NCBI RefSeq assembly: GCF_963378075.1
Contig: NZ_OY726394.1
Span: 682,001 to 746,000 of the forward strand
Origin: Mycolicibacter sp. MU0083
GTDB lineage: Bacteria; Actinomycetota; Actinomycetes; Mycobacteriales; Mycobacteriaceae
Length of the DNA stretch: 64,000 nucleotides
Direction: 5' to 3'
Positions 8,598 through 19,262 of this stretch are shown here, one piece after another (the first letter of the stretch is position 1; every line of letters begins with the position of its first letter). Made by a program: the position numbers and the translations under genes. The notes beneath the pieces are model-generated. The model saw only the letters and a program-made list of their open reading frames with translations, searched no databases and was not told where the DNA came from.

Positions 8598-9227
8598 ATG
8601 TCAGCTCGACCAGACCCGCCTGCCGCGGGCGGTCGCTCGCGCGCCAACGGCAGATCCGGTGCGCGCCAGGTCAAGCTGAGCCGCGACGGAATCGTCAACG
8701 CCGCACTGAACTTCCTGGATCGCGAGGGCTGGGACGCCCTGACCATCAACGCGTTGGCCACTCAACTGGGCACCAAGGGGCCGTCGCTGTACAACCACGT
8801 GCACAGCCTCAGCGATCTGCGTCGCGCCATGCGGATGCGGGTGATCGAGGACATCCTGGAGATGCTCACCCAAGTCGGCCAGGGGCGCGAACGCGACGAC
8901 GCCGTGTTGGCCATGGCCGGCGCCTACCGCAGTTATGCCCACCACCATCCGGGTCGCTATTCGGCGTTCACCCGGATGCCGCTGGGTGGCGACGATCCGG
9001 AGTACACCGCGGCGGCGACCCGCGCCGCCGCACCGGTCATGGAGGTCCTGGGGTCCTACGGACTCGAAGGTGAGCGGGCGTTTCACGCGGCCCTGGAGTT
9101 CTGGGCGGCCATGCACGGATTCGTCCTGCTGGAGATGACCGGTGTGATGGACGACGTGGATACCGACTCGGTATTCAGCGACATGGTGCGCAGGCTGGCG
9201 TCGGCGATGGACAGTCGCACCGGGTAG
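8598..9227 (+). CDS. TetR-family regulator (Rv0681-like)
   Basis: A 209-residue TetR protein. After a basic, Pro-rich N-terminus the helix-turn-helix lies at about residues 33-75 (SRDGIVNAALNFLDREG, then LATQLGTKGPSLYNHVHS). The C-terminal ligand domain contains HHPGRYSAFTRMPL, similar to the WHG-type C-terminal domain. It sits directly before the str operon, like Rv0681, but a 276-base space with its own promoter separates it from rpsL. The palindrome at 8528-8543 is its likely operator. Ligand and targets beyond the divergent DUF3060 genes are unknown. Confidence 0.85.
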   Translation: MSARPDPPAAGGRSRANGRSGARQVKLSRDGIVNAALNFLDREGWDALTINALATQLGTKGPSLYNHVHSLSDLRRAMRMRVIEDILEMLTQVGQGRERDDAVLAMAGAYRSYAHHHPGRYSAFTRMPLGGDDPEYTAAATRAAAPVMEVLGSYGLEGERAFHAALEFWAAMHGFVLLEMTGVMDDVDTDSVFSDMVRRLASAMDSRTG

Positions 9228-9286
9228 TCGCTCGGCGGCGATGCGCGGGGTGATGACGGGCGTGGAAGTGGCCGCGTCGTCGCGCT

Positions 9287-9316
9287 TTGACCTGCCGGAG
9301 TCCGGGCGGGTATTGT
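9287..9316 (+). promoter_or_regulatory. Candidate str-operon promoter
   Basis: TTGACC (9287-9292), an 18-base spacer and TATTGT (9311-9316) fit a sigma-A promoter about 180 bases before rpsL. The leader contains a direct repeat GCCTGGCC (near 9325 and 9365) flanking an imperfect GGCGCG...CGCGCC inverted repeat. No gene is present in 9228-9503. A leader of this length could serve regulation of ribosomal protein synthesis, but I recognise no known S7-binding structure. Confidence 0.55.
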
Positions 9317-9503
9317 GGTAGCTCGTGCCTGGCCACCGAGGCGCGTTTGGTGACATAACGCGCGCGCCTGGCCTAATTCGCGTGTCCATTATGCAGCGGA
9401 GAAATCCGAAGCGGTGCATGCGACACGCCCGACCGCGGGGTAAGCGGTGGGGCGCAGAGCAGGTTTTACGAGAGTTTTGAACAGCGATACAGGAAGCCGG
9501 TAG

Positions 9504-9878
9504 ATGCCAACCATTCAGCAGCTGGTCCGCAAGGGTCGCCGCGACAAGGTCGCCAAGGTTAAGACCGCGGCCCTCAAGGGCAGCCCGCAGCGTCGGGGCG
9601 TGTGCACCCGCGTGTACACCACCACTCCGAAGAAGCCGAACTCGGCGCTTCGCAAGGTGGCCCGCGTCAAGCTGACCAGCCAGGTGGAGGTGACCGCCTA
9701 CATCCCGGGTGAGGGTCACAACCTGCAGGAGCACTCGATGGTGCTGGTGCGTGGCGGCCGTGTGAAGGACCTGCCCGGTGTGCGCTACAAGATCATCCGC
9801 GGCTCGCTGGACACCCAGGGAGTCAAGAACCGCAAGCAGGCCCGCAGCCGCTACGGCGCCAAGAAGGAGAAGAGCTAA
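9504..9878 (+). CDS. rpsL: 30S ribosomal protein S12
   Basis: 124 residues, full length for mycobacterial S12, a decoding-centre protein and first gene of the str operon. The conserved core [12 protein letters not shown] and the loop [13 protein letters not shown] are intact. Lys43 and Lys88, the positions where substitutions give streptomycin resistance, are both the wild-type lysine. AGGAAG lies nine bases before the ATG. The stop TAA overlaps the rpsG start by one base (TAATG), so the two genes are translationally coupled. Confidence 0.99.
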
Positions 9879-10348
9879 TGCCGCGCAAGGGCCCCGCACC
9901 CAAGCGTCCGCTGGTCAACGACCCGGTCTACGGATCGCAGCTGGTCACCCAGCTGGTCAACAAGGTGCTGCTGGACGGTAAGAAGTCGCTGGCCGAGCGC
10001 ATCGTCTACGGCGCCCTGGAGCAGGCCCGCGAGAAGACCGGCACCGACCCCGTCGTGACGCTCAAGCGCGCCATGGACAACGTCAAGCCGGCCCTCGAGG
10101 TCCGCAGCCGCCGCGTCGGTGGTGCCACCTACCAGGTGCCGGTCGAGGTGCGCGCCGAGCGCTCCACCACGCTGGCGCTGCGCTGGCTCGTGAGCTTCTC
10201 GCGGGCCCGCCGGGAGAAGACCATGATCGAGCGCCTGGCCAACGAGATCCTGGACGCCAGCAACGGTCTGGGTGCCGCCGTGAAGCGGCGCGAAGACACC
10301 CACAAGATGGCCGAGGCCAACCGGGCGTTCGCGCACTACCGCTGGTGA
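9878..10348 (+). CDS. rpsG: 30S ribosomal protein S7
   Basis: 156 residues, the normal length for S7, which nucleates the 30S head by binding the 16S 3' domain and in many bacteria acts as the str-operon translational repressor. Recognisable family segments include [30 protein letters not shown] and the C-terminal [20 protein letters not shown]. The start codon overlaps the rpsL stop. fusA follows after 75 bases. Confidence 0.99.
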   Translation: MPRKGPAPKRPLVNDPVYGSQLVTQLVNKVLLDGKKSLAERIVYGALEQAREKTGTDPVVTLKRAMDNVKPALEVRSRRVGGATYQVPVEVRAERSTTLALRWLVSFSRARREKTMIERLANEILDASNGLGAAVKRREDTHKMAEANRAFAHYRW

Positions 10349-10423
10349 TCCCGCCCGGCGAATCTGCCGGGTACCCAGCGACAACCAGCAATTGAAGTAA
10401 CGACTAAGAGTGGGAAGACTGCT

Positions 10424-12526
10424 GTGGCACAGGATGTGCTAACCGACCTGAACAAGGTCCGCAACATCGGCATCATGGCGCACATCGATGCCGGTAAGAC
10501 CACGACGACCGAGCGCATCCTGTTCTACACCGGCGTCAACTACAAGCTCGGTGAGACGCACGACGGTGCGTCCACCACCGACTGGATGGAGCAGGAGCAG
10601 GAGCGCGGCATCACCATCACCTCCGCCGCGGTGACCTGTTTCTGGAACCAGAACCAGATCAACATCATCGACACCCCGGGTCACGTCGACTTCACCGTCG
10701 AGGTGGAGCGCTCGCTGCGGGTGCTCGACGGTGCGGTCGCCGTCTTCGACGGCAAAGAGGGCGTGGAGCCGCAGTCCGAGCAGGTGTGGCGGCAGGCCGA
10801 CAAGTACGACGTGCCCCGGATCTGCTTCGTCAACAAGATGGACAAGCTCGGTGCGGACTTCTACTTCACCGTGCGCACCATCGAGGAGCGTCTCGGTGCG
10901 CGTCCGCTGGTGATCCAGCTGCCGATCGGTGCCGAGAACGACTTCGAGGGCATCGTCGACCTGGTCGAGATGAACGCCAAGGTGTGGCGCGGCGACACCA
11001 AGCTCGGTGAGTCCTACGAGACCATCGAGATCCCGGCCGACCTGGCCGACAAGGCCGCCGAATACCGGACCGCGCTGCTGGAGACCGTCGCCGAGACCGA
11101 CGAGGCACTGCTGGAGAAGTACCTCGGCGGTGAGGAGCTCTCGGTCGAGGAGATCAAGGGCGGCATCCGCAAGCTGACGGTCACCTCCGAGCTGTACCCG
11201 GTGCTGTGCGGCAGCGCGTTCAAGAACAAGGGTGTCCAGCCGATGCTGGACGCGGTGATCGACTACCTGCCGTCGCCGCTGGACGTCGAGTCCGTGCAGG
11301 GCCACGTGCCCGGCAAGGAAGACGAGATCATCAGCCGCAAGCCCAGCATCGACGAGCCGTTCTCGGCGCTGGCGTTCAAGATCGCGGTGCACCCGTTCTT
11401 CGGCAAGCTGACCTACGTCCGGGTGTACTCGGGCAAGGTCGACTCCGGTGCGCAGGTGGTCAACTCGACCAAGGGCAAGAAGGAGCGGCTGGGCAAGCTG
11501 TTCCAGATGCACTCCAACAAGGAGAACCCGGTCGACACGGTCTCCGCCGGCCACATCTATGCGGTGATCGGCCTGAAGGACACCACCACCGGTGACACGC
11601 TCTGCGACCCGAACAAGCAGATCGTGCTGGAGTCGATGACGTTCCCGGCGCCGGTCATCGAGGTGGCCATCGAGCCCAAGACCAAGAGCGACCAGGAGAA
11701 GCTGGGCCTGGCCATCCAGAAGCTGGCCGAAGAGGACCCGACCTTCAAGGTTCACCTCGACCAGGAGACCGGCCAGACCGTGATCGGCGGCATGGGCGAG
11801 CTGCACCTGGACATCCTGGTGGACCGCATGCGCCGCGAGTTCAAGGTCGAGGCCAACGTCGGCAAGCCGCAGGTGGCCTACAAGGAGACCATCCGCAAGA
11901 AGGTCGAGAAGGTCGAGTACACCCACAAGAAGCAGACGGGTGGCTCGGGCCAGTTCGCCAAGGTCCTCATCGACGTCGAGCCGTTCACCGGTGAAGACGG
12001 AGCGACCTACGAGTTCGAGAACAAGGTCACCGGTGGCCGCGTCCCCCGCGAGTACATCCCCGCGGTCGACGCCGGCGCCCAGGACGCCATGCAGTACGGC
12101 GTGCTGGCCGGCTACCCGCTGGTCAATATCAAGGTCACCCTGACCGATGGTCAGTACCACGACGTCGACTCCTCCGAGATGGCGTTCAAGGTTGCCGGAT
12201 CGCAGGCGCTGAAGAAGGCCGCCGCGGCCGCTCAGCCGGTGATCCTGGAACCGATCATGGCCGTCGAGGTCACCACGCCCGAGGACTACATGGGCGACGT
12301 GATCGGCGACCTGAACTCCCGCCGTGGTCAGATCCAGGCCATGGAGGAGCGCAGCGGTGCGCGTGTCGTCAAGGCGCAGGTGCCGCTGTCGGAGATGTTC
12401 GGCTACGTCGGAGACCTGCGGTCGAAGACCCAGGGCCGGGCGAACTACTCCATGGTGTTCGACTCCTACGCCGAAGTGCCGGCGCAGGTGGCGAAGGAGA
12501 TTATCGCGAAGGCAACGGGCGAGTAA
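10424..12526 (+). CDS. fusA: Elongation factor G
   Basis: A 700-residue translational GTPase that drives ribosomal translocation and, with RRF, recycling. It starts at GTG 10424. G-domain motifs are complete: [15 protein letters not shown] (P loop), RGITITSA (switch I end), DTPGHVDF (G3) and [10 protein letters not shown] (G4). Domains II to V follow at normal spacing, with [10 protein letters not shown] and the domain IV segment [15 protein letters not shown]. This is the str-operon copy (fusA1 type). A short hairpin lies just after its stop, before tuf. Confidence 0.99.
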   Translation: MAQDVLTDLNKVRNIGIMAHIDAGKTTTTERILFYTGVNYKLGETHDGASTTDWMEQEQERGITITSAAVTCFWNQNQINIIDTPGHVDFTVEVERSLRVLDGAVAVFDGKEGVEPQSEQVWRQADKYDVPRICFVNKMDKLGADFYFTVRTIEERLGARPLVIQLPIGAENDFEGIVDLVEMNAKVWRGDTKLGESYETIEIPADLADKAAEYRTALLETVAETDEALLEKYLGGEELSVEEIKGGIRKLTVTSELYPVLCGSAFKNKGVQPMLDAVIDYLPSPLDVESVQGHVPGKEDEIISRKPSIDEPFSALAFKIAVHPFFGKLTYVRVYSGKVDSGAQVVNSTKGKKERLGKLFQMHSNKENPVDTVSAGHIYAVIGLKDTTTGDTLCDPNKQIVLESMTFPAPVIEVAIEPKTKSDQEKLGLAIQKLAEEDPTFKVHLDQETGQTVIGGMGELHLDILVDRMRREFKVEANVGKPQVAYKETIRKKVEKVEYTHKKQTGGSGQFAKVLIDVEPFTGEDGATYEFENKVTGGRVPREYIPAVDAGAQDAMQYGVLAGYPLVNIKVTLTDGQYHDVDSSEMAFKVAGSQALKKAAAAAQPVILEPIMAVEVTTPEDYMGDVIGDLNSRRGQIQAMEERSGARVVKAQVPLSEMFGYVGDLRSKTQGRANYSMVFDSYAEVPAQVAKEIIAKATGE

Positions 12527-12540
12527 GTAGCTTCGCGCCC

Positions 12541-12558
12541 GTGCCGCTACGGTGGCAC
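12541..12558 (+). terminator. Small stem-loop between fusA and tuf
   Basis: GTGCC (12541-12545) pairs with GGCAC (12554-12558) around an 8-base loop and is followed by an A-rich rather than T-rich tract. It may be a processing site or weak attenuator that sets the fusA:tuf ratio. Confidence 0.3.
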
Positions 12559-12618
12559 AAACCAAAAAAGATCAATCCTGCTGTAACCCAGCACCAACAG
12601 TCCTAGGAGGACATAGAA

Positions 12619-13809
<1,191 letters not shown>

Positions 13810-13826
13810 GTCAAGCTTTACCCAAA

Positions 13827-13859
13827 AGCCCCCGGCGCCTGGTGCGTCGGGGGCTTTTT
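13827..13859 (+). terminator. Rho-independent terminator of the str operon
   Basis: AGCCCCCG (13827-13834) pairs perfectly with CGGGGGCT (13848-13855), followed by a T run to 13859. It is the only textbook stem plus T-tract terminator that I see in the window. Confidence 0.92.
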
Positions 13860-13880
13860 GCGTGCGCCGGACCGGCCACC

Positions 13881-13894
13881 TAGAACACGTTCCA
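13881..13894. promoter_or_regulatory. KstR-type operator
   Basis: TAGAACACGTTCCA fits the KstR consensus TnnAACnnGTTnnA at every fixed position. It lies 24 bases before the GTG start of the SDR gene. KstR is the TetR repressor of cholesterol catabolism in actinomycetes, and I recall Rv0687, the M. tuberculosis counterpart of this SDR, as a KstR regulon member. Confidence 0.6.
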
Positions 13895-13908
13895 AATCCA
13901 ACTGCTAG

Positions 13909-14748
<840 letters not shown>

Positions 14749-14779
14749 TCGCCCCCGGCCGGAAGAAATCAGGGGGATC

Positions 14780-15961
14780 GTGGTGCCCGACAAGGGGATC
14801 GTCATTGTCGGCGGCGGCCTGGCGGCTGTGCGCACGGCGGAGGAATTGCGGCGCGAAGAGTACTCGGGACCGATCACGATCGTCTCCGACGAGACCCGCC
14901 CGCCCTATGACCGGCCGCCGCTGACCAAAGAGGTGCTGCGCGGCGAGCGGGACGAGACCACGCTGGAGCCGCCGGAGTTCTACGCCGAGCACGACATCAC
15001 CCTGCGGCTGGGTTGCGGCGCCCGCGGCGTCGACACCGCGGCGCAGACCGTGACGCTGGCCGACGGCACCGTGCTCGGCTACGACCATCTGGTGATCGCC
15101 ACCGGCCTGGTGCCGCGACGCATCCCCAGCTTCGGCGACCTCGACGGCATCCGGGTGGTGCGGTCCTTCGACGACAGCCTGGCGCTGCGCGCCGACGCCG
15201 CCGCGGCGGGCCGCGCGGTGGTGATCGGCGCCGGCTTCATCGGCTGCGAGGCGGCCGCCAGCCTGCGCAAGCTGGGCGTGGAGGTGGTGCTGGTCGAACC
15301 GCAGCCGACCCCGCTGGCGTCGGTGCTGGGCGAGCAGATCGGCGAGCTGGTGGCCCGGCTGCACCGGGCCAACGGTGTCGACGTCCGCAGTGGAATCGGC
15401 GTCGCCGAGGTCCGCGGCAGCGGGCGGGTGGAGACCGTGGTGCTCTCCGACGGCACCGAACTGGCCGCCGATCTGGTGGTGCTCGGCGTCGGCTCGCGGC
15501 CGGCCACCGAATGGCTGGACGGCTGCGGCATCGACCTGGACAACGGGGTGCTGTGCGACGCCGCCGGGCGCACCAGTGCGGCCAACGTGTGGTCGGTCGG
15601 TGACGTGGCGTTCTGGCGCGGTCGCGACGGGCACCAGGTGCGCGTCGAGCACTGGAGCAACGTCGTCACGCAGGTGCGGGTGATGGTCCCGACGTTGCTG
15701 GGCAAGGAGTCCCTGCACGACGTGGCGGTGCCGTCGTACTTCTGGAGCGACCAGTACGACGTGAAGATCCAATGCCTGGGCGAGCCGGAGCCCACCGACA
15801 CCGTGCACCTCGTCGAGGACGACGGGCACAAGTTCCTGGCCTACTACGAGCGCAACGGGGCGTTGGCCGGTGTGGTCGGCGCGGGTCGCCCCGGCAAGGT
15901 GATGGGCGCGCGCGCCAAGATCATCGCCGGCGCCCCGATCGCCGAGGTCCTCGCCCCGTAG
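14780..15961 (+). CDS. NAD(P)/FAD ferredoxin reductase (Rv0688-like)
   Basis: A 393-residue two-dinucleotide-binding flavoprotein of the oxygenase-coupled ferredoxin reductase type. FAD is bound by IVIVGGGLAAVRTAEELR at the N-terminus and by the late motif VWSVGDVAFW. NAD(P) is bound by VVIGAGFIGCEAAASL at about residues 150-165. Such enzymes reduce a ferredoxin that feeds a cytochrome P450 or Rieske oxygenase; no ferredoxin or oxygenase gene is adjacent. Two consecutive GTG codons (14780 and 14783) follow AGGGGG, so the start is uncertain by one residue. The gene follows the mycofactocin-type SDR, as in M. tuberculosis. Confidence 0.87.
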   Translation: MVPDKGIVIVGGGLAAVRTAEELRREEYSGPITIVSDETRPPYDRPPLTKEVLRGERDETTLEPPEFYAEHDITLRLGCGARGVDTAAQTVTLADGTVLGYDHLVIATGLVPRRIPSFGDLDGIRVVRSFDDSLALRADAAAAGRAVVIGAGFIGCEAAASLRKLGVEVVLVEPQPTPLASVLGEQIGELVARLHRANGVDVRSGIGVAEVRGSGRVETVVLSDGTELAADLVVLGVGSRPATEWLDGCGIDLDNGVLCDAAGRTSAANVWSVGDVAFWRGRDGHQVRVEHWSNVVTQVRVMVPTLLGKESLHDVAVPSYFWSDQYDVKIQCLGEPEPTDTVHLVEDDGHKFLAYYERNGALAGVVGAGRPGKVMGARAKIIAGAPIAEVLAP

Positions 15962-16056
15962 CCGTTCGTGCCGTGAGCGGGCGTGTCTGCTCAGCGACAC
16001 GCCGCGTTCGGTGTACAACCACGCACGCTCGTCCCCGGTGAATCCGTCGAAACCTC

Positions 16057-16099
16057 TCGATCTCTACATGGAGAACGCTATTCTCCATTCAGAGATCGA
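16057..16099. promoter_or_regulatory. 43-base palindrome before the phosphotransferase operon
   Basis: Outer arms TCGATCTCT (16057-16065) and AGAGATCGA (16091-16099) and inner arms ATGGAGAA (16068-16075) and TTCTCCAT (16081-16088) enclose CGCTA, with one 2-base mismatch between the arm pairs. The core GAGAA-CGCTA-TTCTC matches the element at 33934 and 51516. It ends 12 bases before the ATG at 16112, so it could be an operator, a hairpin covering the ribosome site, or both. Confidence 0.65.
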
Positions 16100-16111
16100 A
16101 AGGTGCAGGCA

Positions 16112-17158
16112 ATGGGTGAAGCGCACGGTCCCCGTCCCGACGAGGCCGCCCTGGGCCGCTGGCTCGACGCCAACGATGCCCCCGGCCACGGCGAACGGCC
16201 GGTCCTGGAGTCGTTGACCGGCGGCTCGCAGAACACCCTCTACCGGCTGCGCCGCGGCGACGCCACCATGGTGCTGCGGATGCCCGGGGCGCGGGCCGAC
16301 GCCGCCCGCATCGACGGACTGCGCCGCGAGATCCGACTGGTGCGCGCACTGTCGGGCACCGACGTCCCGCACGCGCAGTTGATCGCCGCCGACGACACCG
16401 GCGAACTCCTCGGTGCACCGTTCTACGTGATGGCCGAGGTGCAGGGCTGGAACTCGACCGGCAACGCCTGGCCGGCGCCGTTCGACACCGACCTGCAGGC
16501 CCGCCGCGGCCTGGCCTTCGAACTCGTCGAGGGCGCCGCCCGGCTGGGCCGGGTGGACTGGCGGGCCCAGGGGCTGGAAGGATTCGGCCGCCCGGACGGA
16601 TTCCACGAGCGGCAGGTCGACCGGTGGCTGGCCTTCCTGGACAGCTACAAGGTGCGCGAACTGCCCGGCCTGGACGACGCCGCGGACTGGCTGCGCCGCA
16701 ACCGGCCGGCGCACTACACCCCGGGCATCATGCACGGCGACTACCAGTTCGCCAACGTCATGTACGGCCACGGCGCCCCGGCGAAACTGGTCGCGATCAT
16801 CGACTGGGAGATGACCACCATCGGCGACCCCCTGCTGGACCTGGCCTGGGCGCTGCTGGGCTATGACGGCGAAAACCCGCGCACGCAAGGCTATTACGCC
16901 GACCTCAACGGCATGCCGACCCGCTCGGAGCTGCTGGAACGCTACGAGCAGGTCAGCGGGCTGTCCACGGAGAACATCGACTACTACCTGGTGCTGGCCA
17001 ACTGGAAGCTCGGGATCGTGCTGGAGAAGACCTACGCCGCCTCGGTCACCGGCGATAAGGTCGACCCGAAGATCGCCGCCGCGATGGGTCCGATGATCCC
17101 GCAGTTGATCGCCGCGGCCGCCGATCTCGCGCGCTCGCTGCCCACGAAGGGGGCCTGA
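16112..17158 (+). CDS. Aminoglycoside phosphotransferase-fold protein (acyl-CoA locus type)
   Basis: 348 residues with the APH/choline-kinase fold. The ATP-binding N-lobe includes LTGGSQNTLYRLRRG, and the catalytic loop reads IMHGDYQFANVMYG, followed by the metal-binding IIDWEMTTIGDPLLDLAW. Proteins of this family next to acyl-CoA dehydrogenases resemble the kinase half of ACAD10/11, which phosphorylates 4-hydroxyacyl-CoAs before dehydration; that role is an inference here. ATG 16112 is chosen because AAAGG precedes it and the palindrome ends just upstream. First gene of a five-gene operon with SDR, acyl-CoA dehydrogenase, TetR and quinone oxidoreductase. Confidence 0.82.
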   Translation: MGEAHGPRPDEAALGRWLDANDAPGHGERPVLESLTGGSQNTLYRLRRGDATMVLRMPGARADAARIDGLRREIRLVRALSGTDVPHAQLIAADDTGELLGAPFYVMAEVQGWNSTGNAWPAPFDTDLQARRGLAFELVEGAARLGRVDWRAQGLEGFGRPDGFHERQVDRWLAFLDSYKVRELPGLDDAADWLRRNRPAHYTPGIMHGDYQFANVMYGHGAPAKLVAIIDWEMTTIGDPLLDLAWALLGYDGENPRTQGYYADLNGMPTRSELLERYEQVSGLSTENIDYYLVLANWKLGIVLEKTYAASVTGDKVDPKIAAAMGPMIPQLIAAAADLARSLPTKGA

Positions 17159-17159
17159 G

Positions 17160-17921
17160 ATGGGTTACGCCGACACGCTGTTCGACCTGACCGACCGGGT
17201 GGTGCTGGTGACCGGCGGCAGTCGCGGCCTGGGCCGGGAGATGGCGTTCGCGGCCGCCCGGTGCGGCGCCGACGTACTGATCGCCAGCCGCAAACTCGAG
17301 GCCTGCCAGGCCACCGCCGCCGAGATCGAAGCCGAGACCGGACGCACCGCCATGCCCTACGCCGTGCACGTCGGCCGCTGGGACCAACTCGACGGCCTGG
17401 CCGAGGCGGCCTACCAGCGCTTCGGCCGGGTCGACGTGCTGGTCAACAACGCGGGCATGTCCCCGGTCTACGACAAGCAGACCGACGTCACCGAGAAGAT
17501 GTTCGACGCCGTGGTCAACCTCAATCTCAAAGGGCCGTTTCGGTTGTCGGCGCTGATCGGGGAGCGGATGGTGGCCGCCGGGCGGGGCTCGATCATCAAC
17601 GTCAGCACCCACGGCTCGATCCGCCCGCACCCGTCGTTCATCCCCTACGCCGCCTCCAAAGCCGGCCTGAACGTGATGACCGAAGCACTGGCGCAGGCAT
17701 TCGGGCCGACGGTACGGGTCAACACCTTGATGCCGGGCCCGTTCCTGACCGACATTTCCAAGGCCTGGAACTTCACCGAAGCCGACAACCCGTTCGGCCA
17801 AGCCGACCTGCAGCGGGCCGGCAATCCCCCGGAGATCATCGGCGCCGCACTGTTTTTGATGTCGGACGCCTCCAGTTTCACCACCGGATCGATCGTGCGG
17901 GTCGACGGCGGAAGCGCCTAG
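17160..17921 (+). CDS. Short-chain dehydrogenase
   Basis: A 253-residue classical SDR. Features: VTGGSRGLGREMAF for the dinucleotide, NNAGMSPVYD, the catalytic serine in IINVSTHGS and YAASKAGL with Tyr and Lys. The C-terminal GSIVRVDGGSA is typical of FabG-like enzymes. It begins one base after the phosphotransferase stop. With ACAD10/11-type partners it could oxidise a hydroxyacyl intermediate, but its substrate cannot be read from sequence. Confidence 0.87.
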   Translation: MGYADTLFDLTDRVVLVTGGSRGLGREMAFAAARCGADVLIASRKLEACQATAAEIEAETGRTAMPYAVHVGRWDQLDGLAEAAYQRFGRVDVLVNNAGMSPVYDKQTDVTEKMFDAVVNLNLKGPFRLSALIGERMVAAGRGSIINVSTHGSIRPHPSFIPYAASKAGLNVMTEALAQAFGPTVRVNTLMPGPFLTDISKAWNFTEADNPFGQADLQRAGNPPEIIGAALFLMSDASSFTTGSIVRVDGGSA

Positions 17922-17945
17922 CCCGGACCTGAAAGGAACACGACC

Positions 17946-19244
17946 ATGGCATGGGACTTCTCCACCGAACCCGAATTCGAAGCCAAGCTCGACTGGATCC
18001 GGAACTTCGTCCGCGACGAGGTCGAACCGTTGGAGGTGCTGTTCCCCGGCTGCGAATTCCTGCCGCTCAACGACGAGCGCCGTCGCATCGTCGACCCGCT
18101 CAAACAGCAGGTCCGCGACCAGGGCCTGTGGGCACCGCACCTCGGCCCCGAATTGGGCGGCCAGGGATTCGGGGCGGTCAAGCTGACCCTGATCAACGAG
18201 ATCCTGGGCCGCTCCACCTGGGCGTCGATCGTGTTCGGCACCCAGGCCCCCGACACCGGCAACGCCGAGATCCTGGCCCGCTTCGGCACCACCGAGCAGA
18301 AGGACACCTACCTGGCCGGGCTGCTGTCCGGGGAGATCTTCTCCTGCTTCTCGATGACCGAACCGCAGGGCGGATCCGACCCGCGGGTGTTCACCACCAA
18401 AGCCGTGCGCGACGGGGATGACTGGGTGATCACCGGGCGGAAGTACTTCTCCTCCAACGCCTCGGTCGCCTCGTTCTTCATCGTGGTGGCGATCACCGAC
18501 CCGGACGTGCCGGTGCACCGCGGCGCGTCGACCTTCCTGATCCCGGCCGGCACCCCCGGCCTGGAGATCGAAGCCACCCATCACCTGGTGGGCTCGCACC
18601 CGCACGAGGCCGGTCATTCGCTGGTGCGCTACGACAATGTGCGGGTGCCGGCCGACGCCATCCTCGGCGAACCCGGGCAGGGCTTCCTGATCCTGCAGAG
18701 CCGGTTGGCGGGCGGGCGCCTGCATCACGCCATGCGCTCGATCGGGGTGGCCCAGCGGGCCATCGACATGATGGCCCGGCGCGCCAAAAGCCGTTTCACC
18801 CAGGGCAGTTCGCTGGCCGATAAGCAACTGGTGCAGGCCTTCATCGCCGACTCCTATGCCGAGCTGATCCCGTTCCGGCTCACCGTGCTGCACGCCGCAT
18901 GGCTGATCGACTCCGGCGATGAGAAGGCCGCCCGCGCCGAGATCGGCGTCTGCAAGATCCTGGCATCACAGGTGCTCAAGTCGATCGGGATGCGCGCCAT
19001 CCAGGTGCACGGCGCGATGGGCCTGACCGAACAGTTGCCGCTGACCAACGTGCTGCTCGGCGGGGTGGCGCTGGGCCTGGCCGACGGCCCCACCGAAGCC
19101 CACAAGGTGAACCTGGCCAAACTGCTGCTCAAGGACTACGAGGCCGAAGACCCGGAATGGCCCAGCGAGTTCATGGAGACCCGCATCGAAGCCGCCCGTG
19201 CCAAATACGGTGACCGACTCGACCGGATCCCCGCGCTGCCATGA
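17946..19244 (+). CDS. Acyl-CoA dehydrogenase (ACAD10/11-like)
   Basis: 432 residues, longer than short-chain acyl-CoA dehydrogenases. FAD/substrate motifs: CFSMTEPQGGSDPRVFTT and VITGRKYFSSNASVA. Near the C-terminus VHGAMGLTEQLPL is followed by LADGPTEAHKVNLAKLLL; the acidic residue in this DGPTE segment occupies the catalytic position in ACAD10/11-like enzymes. A clear ribosome site AAAGGAA precedes ATG 17946. With the phosphotransferase two genes upstream it reproduces, as separate proteins, the kinase plus dehydrogenase pairing of mammalian ACAD10/11. Substrate unknown. Confidence 0.88.
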   Translation: MAWDFSTEPEFEAKLDWIRNFVRDEVEPLEVLFPGCEFLPLNDERRRIVDPLKQQVRDQGLWAPHLGPELGGQGFGAVKLTLINEILGRSTWASIVFGTQAPDTGNAEILARFGTTEQKDTYLAGLLSGEIFSCFSMTEPQGGSDPRVFTTKAVRDGDDWVITGRKYFSSNASVASFFIVVAITDPDVPVHRGASTFLIPAGTPGLEIEATHHLVGSHPHEAGHSLVRYDNVRVPADAILGEPGQGFLILQSRLAGGRLHHAMRSIGVAQRAIDMMARRAKSRFTQGSSLADKQLVQAFIADSYAELIPFRLTVLHAAWLIDSGDEKAARAEIGVCKILASQVLKSIGMRAIQVHGAMGLTEQLPLTNVLLGGVALGLADGPTEAHKVNLAKLLLKDYEAEDPEWPSEFMETRIEAARAKYGDRLDRIPALP

Positions 19245-19262
19245 CCACCCGCGCCGCCGACG

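Noticed and set aside
10439..12565. 708-residue minus-strand ORF opposite fusA
   Set aside because: Antisense shadow of a highly conserved gene, low-complexity composition.
14749..16111. Mycofactocin biosynthesis genes expected after the SDR/ferredoxin reductase pair
   Set aside because: No MftA-type peptide, radical SAM or glycosyltransferase gene is seen; the next unit is a phosphotransferase operon.
16112..17158. Aminoglycoside resistance gene
   Set aside because: The APH fold is shared, but the operon context with SDR and acyl-CoA dehydrogenase points to metabolic kinase-type members.
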